NCBI GenBank assembly: GCA_964476625.1
Contig: CAYZBJ010000007.1
Location: 1 to 64,000 of the forward strand
Source: JAMLIN01 sp964476625
Lineage (GTDB): Bacteria; Pseudomonadota; Gammaproteobacteria; Burkholderiales; Burkholderiaceae_E
Length of the DNA: 64,000 nt
Reading direction: 5' to 3'
Positions within the stretch are counted from its first letter, which is position 1; each line of letters starts with the position of its first letter. A program made the translations under genes and the position numbers. Positions 17,854 to 27,020 of the stretch are shown one piece after another. The notes below the pieces were generated by a model. That model was not told the origin of the DNA. It made no database searches and worked only from the letters and a program-made list of their open reading frames with translations.

Positions 17854-19311
17854 CTAGGGACTGAGCTTCGGGCGGCGGCGGTGCCAATCGGTCGCTGCCT
17901 CGTAGGCGGCCGCTGCCCGGAAGCAGAGGTCCTCTCGATGGTTCGGCGCCACCAGCTGCATCGCGATCGGCAGGCCATCGTCGCTGAATCCGCAAGGCAA
18001 TACGATCGCCGGCTGCTGGCTCAGGTTGAAGGGCCAGGAAAACGGCGTCCACCAGGTCCAGTCGTGGTCGGGCCCGGCCCCGAGTTCGGGCGGCCGGGGC
18101 GGCGCGTACAGCCCGACCTCGAAAGGCAGCACCGCGGTGGCCGGCGTCAGCAGCAGGTCGTAGCGGCGGGCGAACCGCGCCATGCCCAGGCCGATCGCGG
18201 CGCGGGTCGCCTGGGCATCGAGGAAGTCCGCCAGCGTATACCCGGCGGCCTGCTCGACGACGCCGCGCAGGCCCGGATCGAGCAGCGCGTACTTGGCGGG
18301 GGGCAGCCGGTGCAGCAGCTGGCGCGCCGACGCGAACCAATGGACCCTGAAGGCATGCTCGCCGTCGGGAATATCGGGATCGGCCTGCTCGACGGTCGCC
18401 CCGAGTTCGGCCAGGCGCGCAGCCGCGGCCGCGACGGCCGCTTCGATCCGCGGGTCGACGTAGCGGGCGTGTTTCAGGCGCGGGCTGAAGCCGATCCGCA
18501 GCGAGGCGAGCGGCCTGGCATCGCTGCCGCGGGCCAGCACCTGGTCGACCGCCGCGACCCAGTCCGGCGCGGGGCCGGGAAGCGCGAGCCAGTCGCGATC
18601 GTCGGCTCCCGAGAGCACGCCGAGCATCAGGGCGCAGTCACGCACGCAGCGCGCATGCGGCCCGATGTGGGCGACGGTTCCCATCGGTGAATGCGGGTAG
18701 GCCGGCACCCGGCCGAAATGGGCCTTGATGCCGACGGTCCCGGTGAACGCCGCCGGAATCCGGATCGAGCCGCCGCCATCGGTCCCGAGGGCAAGCGGGC
18801 CGAGGCCGGCGACCAGCGCGGCAACCGCGCCGCCGGACGATCCGCCAGGCGTGCGATCGAGCCGCCAGGGGTTGCGGGTGATCCCGGTCAGGGTCGAATC
18901 GGTCGAGCCGCGCCAGCCGAACTCCGGCGTGGTCGTCTTGCCCAGCAGCACGGCGCCGGCCTCGCGCAACCTGGCCGTGACCGGGGCATCGTTCTCCCAG
19001 GGCCCTGCCGGGTCGATCGTGAGCGAGCCCTTGAGGGTCGGCCAGCCGCGGGCATCGATCAGGTCCTTGACGGTCGCCGGCACGCCGTCGAGCGGGCCGA
19101 TCGGCTGGTGGCGCCGCCAACGCTCGGTCGAGGCGGCAGCCTGCTCGAGGGCGGCTTGCGCATCGACCAGGCAGAACGCATTGATCACCGGATTGAGCGC
19201 CTCGATCCGGCGCAGGATCGCCGCCGTGACCTCGGTGGGCGACAGGCTGCCCGCAGCATAGGCGGCCAGCAGTTCGCTCGCGCCAAGATAGCCGATCGTC
19301 TCGTCGTCCAT
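17854..19311 (-). CDS. Amidase-signature family hydrolase
   Basis: This enzyme hydrolyses an amide bond with the Ser-cisSer-Lys triad of the amidase signature family. From the ATG at 19311, which has a perfect AAGGAGGAG site, the 485-residue protein places the triad at Lys82 (VPATVKDLID), Ser158 (TPGGSSGG) and Ser182 (GGSIRIPAAF). The longer frame upstream is unlikely to be translated. It is probably an aryl or aliphatic amidase. GatA is less likely because no gatB or gatC is nearby. It is the last of four colinear genes (prpE, YdcF-like, MFS, amidase). The substrate is unknown. Confidence 0.9.
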   Translation of the reverse strand: MDDETIGYLGASELLAAYAAGSLSPTEVTAAILRRIEALNPVINAFCLVDAQAALEQAAASTERWRRHQPIGPLDGVPATVKDLIDARGWPTLKGSLTIDPAGPWENDAPVTARLREAGAVLLGKTTTPEFGWRGSTDSTLTGITRNPWRLDRTPGGSSGGAVAALVAGLGPLALGTDGGGSIRIPAAFTGTVGIKAHFGRVPAYPHSPMGTVAHIGPHARCVRDCALMLGVLSGADDRDWLALPGPAPDWVAAVDQVLARGSDARPLASLRIGFSPRLKHARYVDPRIEAAVAAAAARLAELGATVEQADPDIPDGEHAFRVHWFASARQLLHRLPPAKYALLDPGLRGVVEQAAGYTLADFLDAQATRAAIGLGMARFARRYDLLLTPATAVLPFEVGLYAPPRPPELGAGPDHDWTWWTPFSWPFNLSQQPAIVLPCGFSDDGLPIAMQLVAPNHREDLCFRAAAAYEAATDWHRRRPKLSP

Positions 19312-19357
19312 GTCTCCTCCTTCTGTTCGTGTCTCGCCGGGCGTCGCCACTACCGGT

Positions 19358-20671
19358 TCAGTCGACGCAGGCAAGGCCCGCGGCCCGCCCCCGGTCGATG
19401 TCGATCCGTGCCAGGATCAGCAGCCCGATCACGAAGAACGAGCCGGTCACGAGGATCGCGAGGCGATGATTGCCCGTGGTCACCCAGGTCACGATACCGT
19501 AGGTCAGCGGGCCGACGATGGCCGATACCCGGGTCGCCAATGCCCACATGCCGTAGAACTCGGCAACCCTGCGGGCTGGCGCAAGCAGGCCGACGATCGC
19601 CCTGCCCGCCGACTGCGACGAGCCCATGCACAGGCCGGCCAGGCCCGCCGCCGCCCAGAAGGTCGCGCGGTCGTCGGCGATCGCGGCCAGCAGGCTCATC
19701 ACGATCCAGCCGACCAGGGTCAGGCCGAGCGCCGCCCGGTGGCCGATCCGGTCCTGCAGGTAGCCGAAGCCGAAAGCACCGAGCGCCGAGGCGATGTTCA
19801 CCAGGAAGATCAGGCTCATCGTCTCGACCTGGGTGAAATTCATCGCCTGCTCGGCATAGACCGCCGCCAGCGCGATGACCACCGCGATCCCCGCCTGGTA
19901 GAAGAAGCCGCAGTAGAGCAGCCTGACGAAATCATCGAAGCCGCGCACCCGTTGCCAGTAGTGGCGGATGCGGGTAAGTGGCGTCATCGCGACGGCCAGG
20001 GCCGGCGCCCCGGGATTGCCCGGCTTGCCGCCGGCGCGCTCGCGCAGGATCAGGAACACCGGGATGGCCGCGAGCCCGTAGACGGCCGCCGTGATCCACA
20101 TCGTGACCGGGACGAACTCGGTGGCCCCCGCCCCCGCCTTCTGGGCGCTGAGGACCCAGGCCAGCGACAGGCCGAGGGTGAGCATGCCGCCGAAGTAGCC
20201 GAAGCTCCATCCCCAACCCGAAACCTTGCCGAGGGCGGCGGGCCTGGCCAGTTCGGGCAGGAAGGCCGCGATCAGCATGTCGCCGATCACGTAGCAATAG
20301 TTGGAGACGATGATGAGCCCGAGCGCGAAGGCGATCTCGCCGGGCCCGATCAGGCCGAGGGCGGCGGTCGCGACCACGCAGACCGCGGTGACCACGGCCA
20401 GCATGGTCTTCTTGTCGCCATGGAGGTCGCCCCGCGCGCCGATGGCCGGCGCGGTGAAGATCACCAGCAGGCTCGACAGGGCCAGCGCGGCGGTCCAGGC
20501 AAAGGTCGCCCAGGCGGCGTTGCCCGCCACCACGCCGACGAAATACGCATTGAAGACCGCGGTCAGGACGACCGTGGTGTAGCCCGAATTCGCGAAGTCG
20601 TACATCGACCACGCGAATACCTCGCGCCCGCGTACGCCCGGGTTCAGGGCCGAGCGGTCGAACAGCGCCAT
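19358..20671 (-). CDS. MFS transporter, UMF1/Atg22-like
   Basis: This 437-residue, 12-helix major facilitator protein opens with FAWSMYDFANSGYTTVVLTAVF, the diagnostic N-terminus of the UMF1 (Atg22-like, BtlA) group. It also has the YCYVIGDMLIAAFLPEL and GWGWSFGYFGGML segments. Members are thought to export amino acids or similar metabolites, but bacterial substrates are not established. The ATG at 20671 is chosen because the preceding frame is a shadow of the YdcF-like gene. It lies 64 nt downstream of that gene and 46 nt upstream of the amidase. Confidence 0.88.
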   Translation of the reverse strand: MALFDRSALNPGVRGREVFAWSMYDFANSGYTTVVLTAVFNAYFVGVVAGNAAWATFAWTAALALSSLLVIFTAPAIGARGDLHGDKKTMLAVVTAVCVVATAALGLIGPGEIAFALGLIIVSNYCYVIGDMLIAAFLPELARPAALGKVSGWGWSFGYFGGMLTLGLSLAWVLSAQKAGAGATEFVPVTMWITAAVYGLAAIPVFLILRERAGGKPGNPGAPALAVAMTPLTRIRHYWQRVRGFDDFVRLLYCGFFYQAGIAVVIALAAVYAEQAMNFTQVETMSLIFLVNIASALGAFGFGYLQDRIGHRAALGLTLVGWIVMSLLAAIADDRATFWAAAGLAGLCMGSSQSAGRAIVGLLAPARRVAEFYGMWALATRVSAIVGPLTYGIVTWVTTGNHRLAILVTGSFFVIGLLILARIDIDRGRAAGLACVD

Positions 20672-20735
20672 GTCTGGCTCCCCCGATTCCGGTGTGCCGA
20701 TTGTAGGGGTTCCATCCGGCTCGCGTACCGCCGAA

Positions 20736-21557
20736 TCAGGGCGTGGCGGCGATGCGCCCGCTGAACCGATACCAGGCGATGCCGATCCATTCGTGCATCG
20801 CGAGGCTGGCCAACTGCAGGCCCCGGACGCTGGGCACGAACGCGAGCGGCTGTGGCACGCCCCGGCCGGCGAGGAAGCCGATCGGGGCAGCGTCCACCTG
20901 CAGGCCGACCGCCTCGAACACGGCCCGTGCCCGCGGCATGTGGTAGGCGTGGGTGACGAGGATGACGCGACCGATCCCGCTCGCACCGAGGATCCGCGCC
21001 ATGTGCCTGGCATTGGATGCGGTGTCGAGTGAGTCGGTCTCGACCCAGCGCGGCCGGGTCGCCAGGTCCGCGGCCAGCACCTCGGCCATGACCTGCGCCT
21101 CGGGGCGCGGCGCACCCAGCGGACTGCCGCCGCTGACCGCGACCGGCAAGCCGCTCCAGCGCCCGATCGCGGCCGCCGCGCGCAGGCGCTCGAGAGTGCG
21201 CGCACGCGGCACCTGCGGACCGAAGGCATCGCGACTGTCGCTGCGGATGCCGCCGCCGAGCACGACCACCGCCCGGGGCCCCTGCCCCGCCCGGGCCAGC
21301 TGCCGAGCCGCGTCGCGATCGAGCCCGGGACCGGCCCGGCGCTCGAGGCTGTCGATCAGGCCGCTCGCCGCCCACGGCGTCGACAGCACGAGCAGGCCGG
21401 CCAGCGCGAGGCAGGCGACGACGCCGGCGGCCATGCGCACTCGTCGCCAGGCGAGTCCCAGGAGCAGCGCGAGAAGGGCCAGCCAGGCCAGCCCCAGCGG
21501 CGGCAGCATCAGCGCCGACAATGCCTGGCGGAAGAACACCGCCTCTTCGGCGCCCAT
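20736..21557 (-). CDS. YdcF/ElyC-like DUF218 membrane-anchored protein
   Basis: This 273-residue protein has two N-terminal transmembrane helices (about residues 10-55) and a DUF218 domain facing the periplasm. The domain shows VVVLGGGI, a conserved polar TDSLDTASNARH segment and VILVTHAYHMPRA. ElyC and SanA of this family affect peptidoglycan precursor and undecaprenyl-phosphate handling and envelope integrity. It follows prpE by 33 nt in the same direction. A role in the cell envelope is inferred from the family only. Confidence 0.85.
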   Translation of the reverse strand: MGAEEAVFFRQALSALMLPPLGLAWLALLALLLGLAWRRVRMAAGVVACLALAGLLVLSTPWAASGLIDSLERRAGPGLDRDAARQLARAGQGPRAVVVLGGGIRSDSRDAFGPQVPRARTLERLRAAAAIGRWSGLPVAVSGGSPLGAPRPEAQVMAEVLAADLATRPRWVETDSLDTASNARHMARILGASGIGRVILVTHAYHMPRARAVFEAVGLQVDAAPIGFLAGRGVPQPLAFVPSVRGLQLASLAMHEWIGIAWYRFSGRIAATP

Positions 21558-21590
21558 CAGGCGGGTCCCCGGGGCCAGGTGGCGCGCCGC

Positions 21591-23486
21591 TCAGCGTTGC
21601 AGCGCGTCACGAATCTGGTCGAGCGTCGCCGGCTCCTCGATGGTGGTGAGGTCGCCCGGGTCGCGGCCCTCGCACAGTGCCTGGATCGAGCGGCGCAGCA
21701 CCTTGCCCGAGCGGGTCTTGGGCAAGGCCATGACGAGGTGGACCCGCGCCGGACGCGCGACCGCGCCGAGCGACTTGTCGACCACCGCCATGATCTCGCC
21801 CTCGAGGGCCAGCCGCTGCGCGGCCTCGGCATACGCGTCCGGATCCTTGAGGACGGCGAACGCCACCGCCACCTGCCCCTTGAGCGAATCGGCCACGCCA
21901 ACCACGGCGCATTCCGCCACGGCCGGATGGCTCGAGATGCTCTCTTCGATCTCGCGCGTGCCGAGGCGGTGGCCCGCGACGTTGATGACATCGTCGGTTC
22001 GCCCCAGGATGAAGTAGTAGCCATCGTCGTCGCGCAGGCCCCAGTCGAAGGTCGAGTAGACCATGCGCCCCGGAACCGACTCGAAATAGGTCGAGACGAA
22101 GCGGGTATCGTCGCCCCAGACGGTCTGCATGCAACCCGGGGGCAGCGGCGGCACGATCGTGATCACCCCCTTCTCGTTGTTGCCGACCTCTTCGCCGGTC
22201 TGTTCGTGCAGCAGGCGCACGTCGTAGCCGTACAGCACCTTCCCCGGACTGCCATAGCGGATCGGCGTGTTCTCGATTGCGCCGGCGACCGACAGGATCG
22301 GCCAGCCGGTCTCGGTCTGCCAGTAGTTGTCGATCACCTGGCGCCCGATACCGTCGGCGATCCAGCGCGCCGTCGGCTCGTCGAGCGGCTCGCCGGCGAG
22401 GAACAGGCTGCGCAGCGACGAGGTGTCGTACTTCGTGAGCCAGGCCGGATCCTGCTTCTTGAGTACGCGGATCGCCGTGGGCGCCGAGAACATCACGGTG
22501 ACCTTGTACTTCTCGACCAGCCGCCAGAGGATGCCGGCGTCGGGGCGCACCGGGGTGCCTTCGTAGACGATGGTGGCCATGCCCGCGATCAGCGGGCCGT
22601 AGACGATGTAGGAATGGCCGACTACCCAGCCGATGTCGCTGGTGGCGAAATAGGCTTCGCCGGGCTTGCCGCCGAAGATGTGGGCCATCGATGCGGCGAG
22701 CGCTACCGCGTAGCCCCCGACATCGCGCTGCACCCCCTTGGGATTGCCCGTGGTGCCCGAGGTATAGAGGGTGTAGCTGACCTCGTTGGATTCGAGCCAG
22801 GTAACCGGTACTTCGGCGTCGAGATGCGCCTCGCGTTCGGTCGCATAGTCGAGATCGCGCCCGGGGACCGCTTCGAACGGCGCCAGTTGCCGGTCGACCA
22901 TGAGGACCCGCTCCGGCCGATGGGTCGATATCGTCAGCGCCCGCTCGATCAGGGGCTTGTATTCGATGATCTTGCCGGCGCGAGAGCCCGCATCCGCGCT
23001 GACCAGCATCTTCGGGGTGGCATCGTCGATGCGCGCGGCGAGCGAGTTCGATGCGAACCCGCCGAAGACCACCGAATGGATCGCGCCGATGCGTGCGCAG
23101 GCGAGGATCGCGAACACCGCCTCGGGGATCATCGGCATGTAGATCAGCACCCGATCGCCCCGGCCGACCCCATGCGCCTGCATGATCGCGGCCATCCGCA
23201 TGACTTCCCGATGCAGTTCGGCGAAGGTATAGGTACGTTCCGCGCCGGTCTCGGTGGAGACGTAGATCAGGGCCGGCTTGTCGCCGAGGCTGGCGAGATG
23301 CCGATCGACCGCGTTGTGGCACAGGTTCGTCGTGCCGCCGACGAACCAGCGCGCAAAGGGCGGGCGGGAGTAGTCCAGCACCTGGCCGAAGGGCTCGTGC
23401 CAGTCGATCAGGCTGGCCTGCTCGGCCCAGAATCCCTCCCGATCGGCGATCGAGCGGGCATGAAACTGCGCAAGCGTCTCGGCCAT
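21591..23486 (-). CDS. prpE: Propionyl-CoA synthetase
   Basis: PrpE activates propionate to propionyl-CoA, the entry step of the methylcitrate cycle. The 631-residue ANL-family enzyme carries the AMP-binding loop YTLYTSGTTGNPKGVQRD, the acyl-site TETGWPI segment and the hinge/lysine motif LPKTRSGKVLRRS. PrpE identity rather than Acs is indicated by the opening HARSIADREGFWAEQASLI, the CHNAVDRHL segment and the FILGRTDDVINVAGHRLGTRE motif. The ATG at 23486 has GGAGGAGG upstream, and the earlier in-frame codons are rejected. No other prp genes are in the window. The true acs lies 5.6 kb away. Confidence 0.92.
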   Translation of the reverse strand: MAETLAQFHARSIADREGFWAEQASLIDWHEPFGQVLDYSRPPFARWFVGGTTNLCHNAVDRHLASLGDKPALIYVSTETGAERTYTFAELHREVMRMAAIMQAHGVGRGDRVLIYMPMIPEAVFAILACARIGAIHSVVFGGFASNSLAARIDDATPKMLVSADAGSRAGKIIEYKPLIERALTISTHRPERVLMVDRQLAPFEAVPGRDLDYATEREAHLDAEVPVTWLESNEVSYTLYTSGTTGNPKGVQRDVGGYAVALAASMAHIFGGKPGEAYFATSDIGWVVGHSYIVYGPLIAGMATIVYEGTPVRPDAGILWRLVEKYKVTVMFSAPTAIRVLKKQDPAWLTKYDTSSLRSLFLAGEPLDEPTARWIADGIGRQVIDNYWQTETGWPILSVAGAIENTPIRYGSPGKVLYGYDVRLLHEQTGEEVGNNEKGVITIVPPLPPGCMQTVWGDDTRFVSTYFESVPGRMVYSTFDWGLRDDDGYYFILGRTDDVINVAGHRLGTREIEESISSHPAVAECAVVGVADSLKGQVAVAFAVLKDPDAYAEAAQRLALEGEIMAVVDKSLGAVARPARVHLVMALPKTRSGKVLRRSIQALCEGRDPGDLTTIEEPATLDQIRDALQR

Positions 23487-23679
23487 ACCAATGTCCTCCT
23501 CCGGTGCCATCCGCGATCCGTCCCCTCGGCGATCGAACCATCGACCGCTTACCCGAGACTGACGCATCCCGCCCGTCGGGGCAAGATCCCCTGGGAGATG
23601 TGCAAGGAGACAGATGAAATATCATTCCCAAGTACTTGCTTTAATTGACTTTTAATCTCTCGGGCGCTACCTTTCGACG

Positions 23680-24498
23680 ATGCATCGAACACGCCGGCAG
23701 CCGACCATGGCCCGCGATCGCTCCCGTCTTGCCGGCCCGGTCGTCGCGGGCTTGCTGCTGGCCTGCGCTGCGCTCCATGCGCCGGACGCCGCCGCCCGCC
23801 CGGGCAAGCGCCCCGCCACCGAAAGCGGGAACCCGCCCCAGGCCGCCGTCGCGGACCGAACCAGGCCCCAGGTTGCCATCGCCGACCCGACCCCACCCCG
23901 CGATGCCGGCGCGGATCGGATACCGTCGCGAAACGCCGCCGCGGATCGAACCCTGCCCCCGGACGCCGCCGCGCTCGGCCCCGAGGCAGCCCTGCGGGCA
24001 GTCGCCCTGATCGGCGTCCCGTATCGATGGGGTGGCAATCGACCCGCCACCGGACTCGACTGCAGCGGCCTCGTGCACCATGTGTTCGGCGAAATCGGCC
24101 TGGCCACGCCGCGCGATACCCGCGGCCTGAGCCGCGCGGGCGCGACGGTGGCGCGCAAGAGCCTGCAACCGGGCGACCTCGTGTTCTTCAACACCCTGCG
24201 CCGGGCCTATTCGCACGTCGGGATCTACCTCGGCGACGGCCGCTTCGTCCATGCCCCTTCGGCCGGCGCCGAGGTACGGATCGAGTCGATGAACGCAAGC
24301 TACTGGCGCCAGCGCTACAACGGCGCCCGCCGCCTCGGACCGGCCGAGGATGCGGCGCCGGCCCCGGCGACCCCGGTGGCATCGTCGATCGATGGCGACA
24401 GCAACGCGCGATCCCGCGTGGTGGCGCAAGCAGCGAGCCCGGCCAGGCCGGGCGCGGTGGCCCGTGACGAGAGCACCGCGTCGTTCTACCAGTACTGA
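23680..24498 (+). CDS. NlpC/P60 peptidoglycan hydrolase with N-terminal decapeptide repeats
   Basis: This exported C40-family cysteine peptidase cuts peptide stems in peptidoglycan. An N-terminal signal (residues 17-39, AGPVVAGLLLACAALHAPDA) is followed by a proline-rich linker made of four ten-residue repeats (residues 58-97, consensus ADRTxPxxAA). Then comes the NlpC/P60 domain with catalytic Cys128 (GLDCSG), His179 (YSHVGIYLG) and His191. About 70 residues of low-complexity tail end the protein. An internal ATG at codon 10 is an alternative start and gives a better signal peptide. It is divergent from prpE. Confidence 0.88.
   Translation: MHRTRRQPTMARDRSRLAGPVVAGLLLACAALHAPDAAARPGKRPATESGNPPQAAVADRTRPQVAIADPTPPRDAGADRIPSRNAAADRTLPPDAAALGPEAALRAVALIGVPYRWGGNRPATGLDCSGLVHHVFGEIGLATPRDTRGLSRAGATVARKSLQPGDLVFFNTLRRAYSHVGIYLGDGRFVHAPSAGAEVRIESMNASYWRQRYNGARRLGPAEDAAPAPATPVASSIDGDSNARSRVVAQAASPARPGAVARDESTASFYQY
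23851..23970 (+). repeat. Four 30-bp coding tandem repeats
   Basis: Four degenerate 30-bp units run head to tail (23851, 23881, 23911 and 23941) inside the linker of the NlpC/P60 gene. Each encodes ten residues starting Ala-Asp. All are in frame, so unit loss or gain would change linker length without breaking the enzyme. Confidence 0.8.
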
Positions 24499-24576
24499 GA
24501 AAGCACCGTGAACCCGTGAACGGAGCACCCCGAGGCCATGGCGCTCCCCGGCCTCGCTGCTGCGCCTTGGTCTCGC

Positions 24577-24597
24577 TTTGAGAACGATTCCCGTTCC
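24577..24597 (+). promoter_or_regulatory. Candidate Fur box upstream of the iron-binding protein gene
   Basis: The 16 bases at 24580-24595 match 13 of 16 positions of a GAGAATGATTCTCATT-like Fur core. They form an imperfect palindrome about 110 nt before the ATG of the ferric-iron ABC binding protein. Iron repression of that gene is the expected effect. It was identified by eye. Confidence 0.55.
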
Positions 24598-24707
24598 GTG
24601 CTAGTCTCGGCTGGCGCCTCGCAGGCAGCCCGCTCGATCGACCCTCGTCGGACCCGGCGGAGCCCGTGATGCCCCAACCCCGATCCAGTCGAAAGCCGAG
24701 GACCTCC

Positions 24708-25745
24708 ATGAATACGCTTCGTCGCGCCACCCTGCTTGTCGCCGGCCTGCTCGCCGCGATGCCGCTGCGCGCCGCCGATACCGAACTGAACGTCTATTCC
24801 GCCCGCCACTACCAGACGGACCAACGCTTCTACGACGATTTCACGCAACAGACCGGGATCAAGGTCAACCTGATCGAAGGCGCCGACGCTGCGCTGATGG
24901 AGCGCCTCGCCAGCGAAGGCGCCAACAGCCCGGCCGACGTCCTGATCCTCGTCGATGCCGCCAGGCTCTGGCGGGCCGAGGAAGCCGGCCTGTTCCAGCC
25001 GGTCAAGTCGGCCGTGCTCGCCGAGCGGATTCCGGAAAACCTGCGCAGCATCGATGAAGGCCAGGGCAGCCACTGGTTCGGCGTATCGCGCCGCGCCCGG
25101 ATCATGGTCTACAACCCGGCCAAGGTCGACGGCGACAAGGTCCGGAACTACGCCGACCTCGCGGACCCCGCGCTAAAGGGAATGGTCTGCACCCGTAGCG
25201 GCACCCATCCGTACATGCTCTCGCTGATCGGCGCGATGGTCGAGCACCTCGGCGCCGAGAAAGCCGAGCAATGGGCCGCCGGCGTGGTGGCGAACTTCGC
25301 TCGCTCGCCCAGGGGTGGCGATACCGACCAGATCAAGGCCACCGCCACCGGCGAATGCGGCGTTGCCCTCACCAACAGCTACTACCTGGCGCGACTGATG
25401 CGCTCATCGAAGGATGTCGATCGCGAGATTGCCGACAAGGCCAAGGCGGTCTGGCCGGACCAGGCCGGCAACGGCACCCACATGAACGCCACCGGGATCG
25501 GCGTGCTCAAGCATGCGCCGCATCGCGACGCGGCCGTGCGCTTCATCGAGTACCTGACCAGCGACCAGGCGCAGCGCTTCCTCGCCGCCGGCAACAACGA
25601 ATGGCCGGCCGTGCCCAGCGTGAAGGTCGACAATCCGGCGCTCGAGGCCCTGGGCGAGTTCAAGCCCGATCCGCTCGAGATCGGCAGGATCGGCAAGGCG
25701 CAGCTCGAGGCCGCCAGAATCGTCGACCGCGTCGGCTGGCGTTGA
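24708..25745 (+). CDS. Ferric iron ABC transporter substrate-binding protein (FutA/FbpA type)
   Basis: This periplasmic receptor binds Fe(III) for an ABC importer. The 345-residue protein has a signal peptide of about 22 residues (LLVAGLLAAMPLRA). The mature start ELNVYSARHYQTDQRFYDDF is characteristic of the FutA1 group. The paired tyrosines in TNSYYLARL are the expected iron ligands. The ATG at 24708 with GAGGA upstream is preferred over 24666. The permease and ATPase genes are not adjacent, so the partner proteins must be elsewhere. The Fur-like box upstream supports iron control. Confidence 0.88.
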   Translation: MNTLRRATLLVAGLLAAMPLRAADTELNVYSARHYQTDQRFYDDFTQQTGIKVNLIEGADAALMERLASEGANSPADVLILVDAARLWRAEEAGLFQPVKSAVLAERIPENLRSIDEGQGSHWFGVSRRARIMVYNPAKVDGDKVRNYADLADPALKGMVCTRSGTHPYMLSLIGAMVEHLGAEKAEQWAAGVVANFARSPRGGDTDQIKATATGECGVALTNSYYLARLMRSSKDVDREIADKAKAVWPDQAGNGTHMNATGIGVLKHAPHRDAAVRFIEYLTSDQAQRFLAAGNNEWPAVPSVKVDNPALEALGEFKPDPLEIGRIGKAQLEAARIVDRVGWR

Positions 25746-25748
25746 CGG

Positions 25749-26102
25749 TCAGTCGGCCTGGGCGGCGACGACGACGATCTCGACCCGGTACTGCGGCGCC
25801 GCGAGCTTGGCCTCGACGGTGGCGCGTGCCGGCAACTTGTCCTGCACCACCCAGGCATCCCATACCGCGTTCATCGCGGCGTAGTCGCCCATGTCGGCGA
25901 GATAGATGGTCGCCGTCAGGACGCGCGACTTGTCGGTCCCCGCGTCGGCGAGCAGGCGATCGATCGTCGCCAGCACCTGGCGGGTCTGCCCGGCCGCATC
26001 CTCCTTGGGGTCGCCGGCCACCTGGCCCGCGAGATACACCACGCCCTGGTGGCACACCGCTGCGGAAAAACGCGAACCCGGCTTGATACGCTGAATCGTC
26101 AT
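25749..26102 (-). CDS. RidA/YjgF/UK114 family protein
   Basis: This 117-residue protein belongs to the RidA superfamily, trimeric enzymes that hydrolyse reactive enamine/imine intermediates or related substrates. It has the strand GVVYLAGQVAGDP, the helix QTRQVLATIDRLLADAG, and the conserved arginine in LPARATVEAKL that binds the substrate carboxylate. Its ATG overlaps the stop of the alpha/beta hydrolase gene (ATGA). The two therefore form a translationally coupled pair and probably act in one catabolic pathway. The exact RidA subgroup is not clear. Confidence 0.9.
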   Translation of the reverse strand: MTIQRIKPGSRFSAAVCHQGVVYLAGQVAGDPKEDAAGQTRQVLATIDRLLADAGTDKSRVLTATIYLADMGDYAAMNAVWDAWVVQDKLPARATVEAKLAAPQYRVEIVVVAAQAD

Positions 26103-26953
26103 CTGCTCTGCTCCAGGAGGAATCGTTCGACCGTGTCGATCTGGTCATCGGTGATCAGGGTCGGCGCATGGCCGACCCCCTCGAAATCGACCCGACGCGC
26201 CCGCGGTCCACGGCCCTGCATGGCACTGGCGACATCCTCGGCGAGGACGTCGGACCGGGCGCCGCGCAGCAACAGCACGGGCGCGGTGATGGCGTCGTAG
26301 AAAGGCCAGAGGTCGGTGGTCGGTGGCGGCGAACGGAACGGAACGGCAATGGCCGGGTCGTAGTGGTAACCCCAGTGGTCGCCGCGGTTGACGACGAAAT
26401 GGCGCGACAGCAGGCGGAACTGCTCGTCGGTATGCGGCCCGAAATCGACCATCAGCTCGCGCAGCGCGGCCTCGCCCTGTTCGAAGCTCTCGAAACGGGG
26501 ATCCTGGCCGACATAGCCGGCGATCCGGGCGAGCCCTTCGGGGTCGATGGCCGGACCGATGTCGTTGAGCACCAGTGACGCGACCGCGTTGCCCGGCAAG
26601 GCCGCCATCGACATGCCGATCAGGCCGCCCATCGAGGTGCCGATCCAGTGGACCCGCTCGGTGTCGAGCCGTGCGATCAGGGTGACGCAGTCCGAGATGT
26701 ACTGGGGCACCATGTACATCGCCGGATCGGCCGCACGGTCGGAGCGGCCCCGCCCGATCATGTCGGGGCAGATGACCCGGAACCGGGCAGCGAGCCGCTC
26801 GGCGAGGGCATCGAAATCGCGCCCGTTGCGGGTCAGCCCATGAACACAGACGACTACCGGCCCGTCGTTGCCCGCGCCCCATTCCCAGTACGCCATGCGG
26901 TGCAGGCCCCGCGGGTCGGGACAGGTGACGTATCGCAATCGCGGCTCGTTCAT
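26099..26953 (-). CDS. Alpha/beta hydrolase
   Basis: This 284-residue alpha/beta-hydrolase fold enzyme has the oxyanion segment VVVCVHGLTRNGRDFD, the nucleophile elbow GTSMGGLIG and a C-terminal GVGHAPTL histidine. It also has the cap region VVNRGDHWGYHYDPAI. The ATG at 26953 (MNEPRLRYV) is preferred because upstream residues are the mirror of the divergent dehydrogenase gene. It is coupled to the RidA gene and divergent from 3-hydroxybutyrate dehydrogenase across 67 nt. Similar proteins are annotated as esterases or lactonases. The substrate is unknown. Confidence 0.88.
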   Translation of the reverse strand: MNEPRLRYVTCPDPRGLHRMAYWEWGAGNDGPVVVCVHGLTRNGRDFDALAERLAARFRVICPDMIGRGRSDRAADPAMYMVPQYISDCVTLIARLDTERVHWIGTSMGGLIGMSMAALPGNAVASLVLNDIGPAIDPEGLARIAGYVGQDPRFESFEQGEAALRELMVDFGPHTDEQFRLLSRHFVVNRGDHWGYHYDPAIAVPFRSPPPTTDLWPFYDAITAPVLLLRGARSDVLAEDVASAMQGRGPRARRVDFEGVGHAPTLITDDQIDTVERFLLEQSR

Positions 26954-27020
26954 CGTGGGTTTCCGTGGGCGCACATACAATGGGTTGGTCCGTTCAACGC
27001 ATGTTAGCAGGGGGAATCGA

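Noticed and set aside
20736..21229. N-terminal extension of the MFS transporter to 21229
   Set aside because: The extra 186 residues are the YdcF-like gene read out of frame. MALFDRS at 20671 is the family start.
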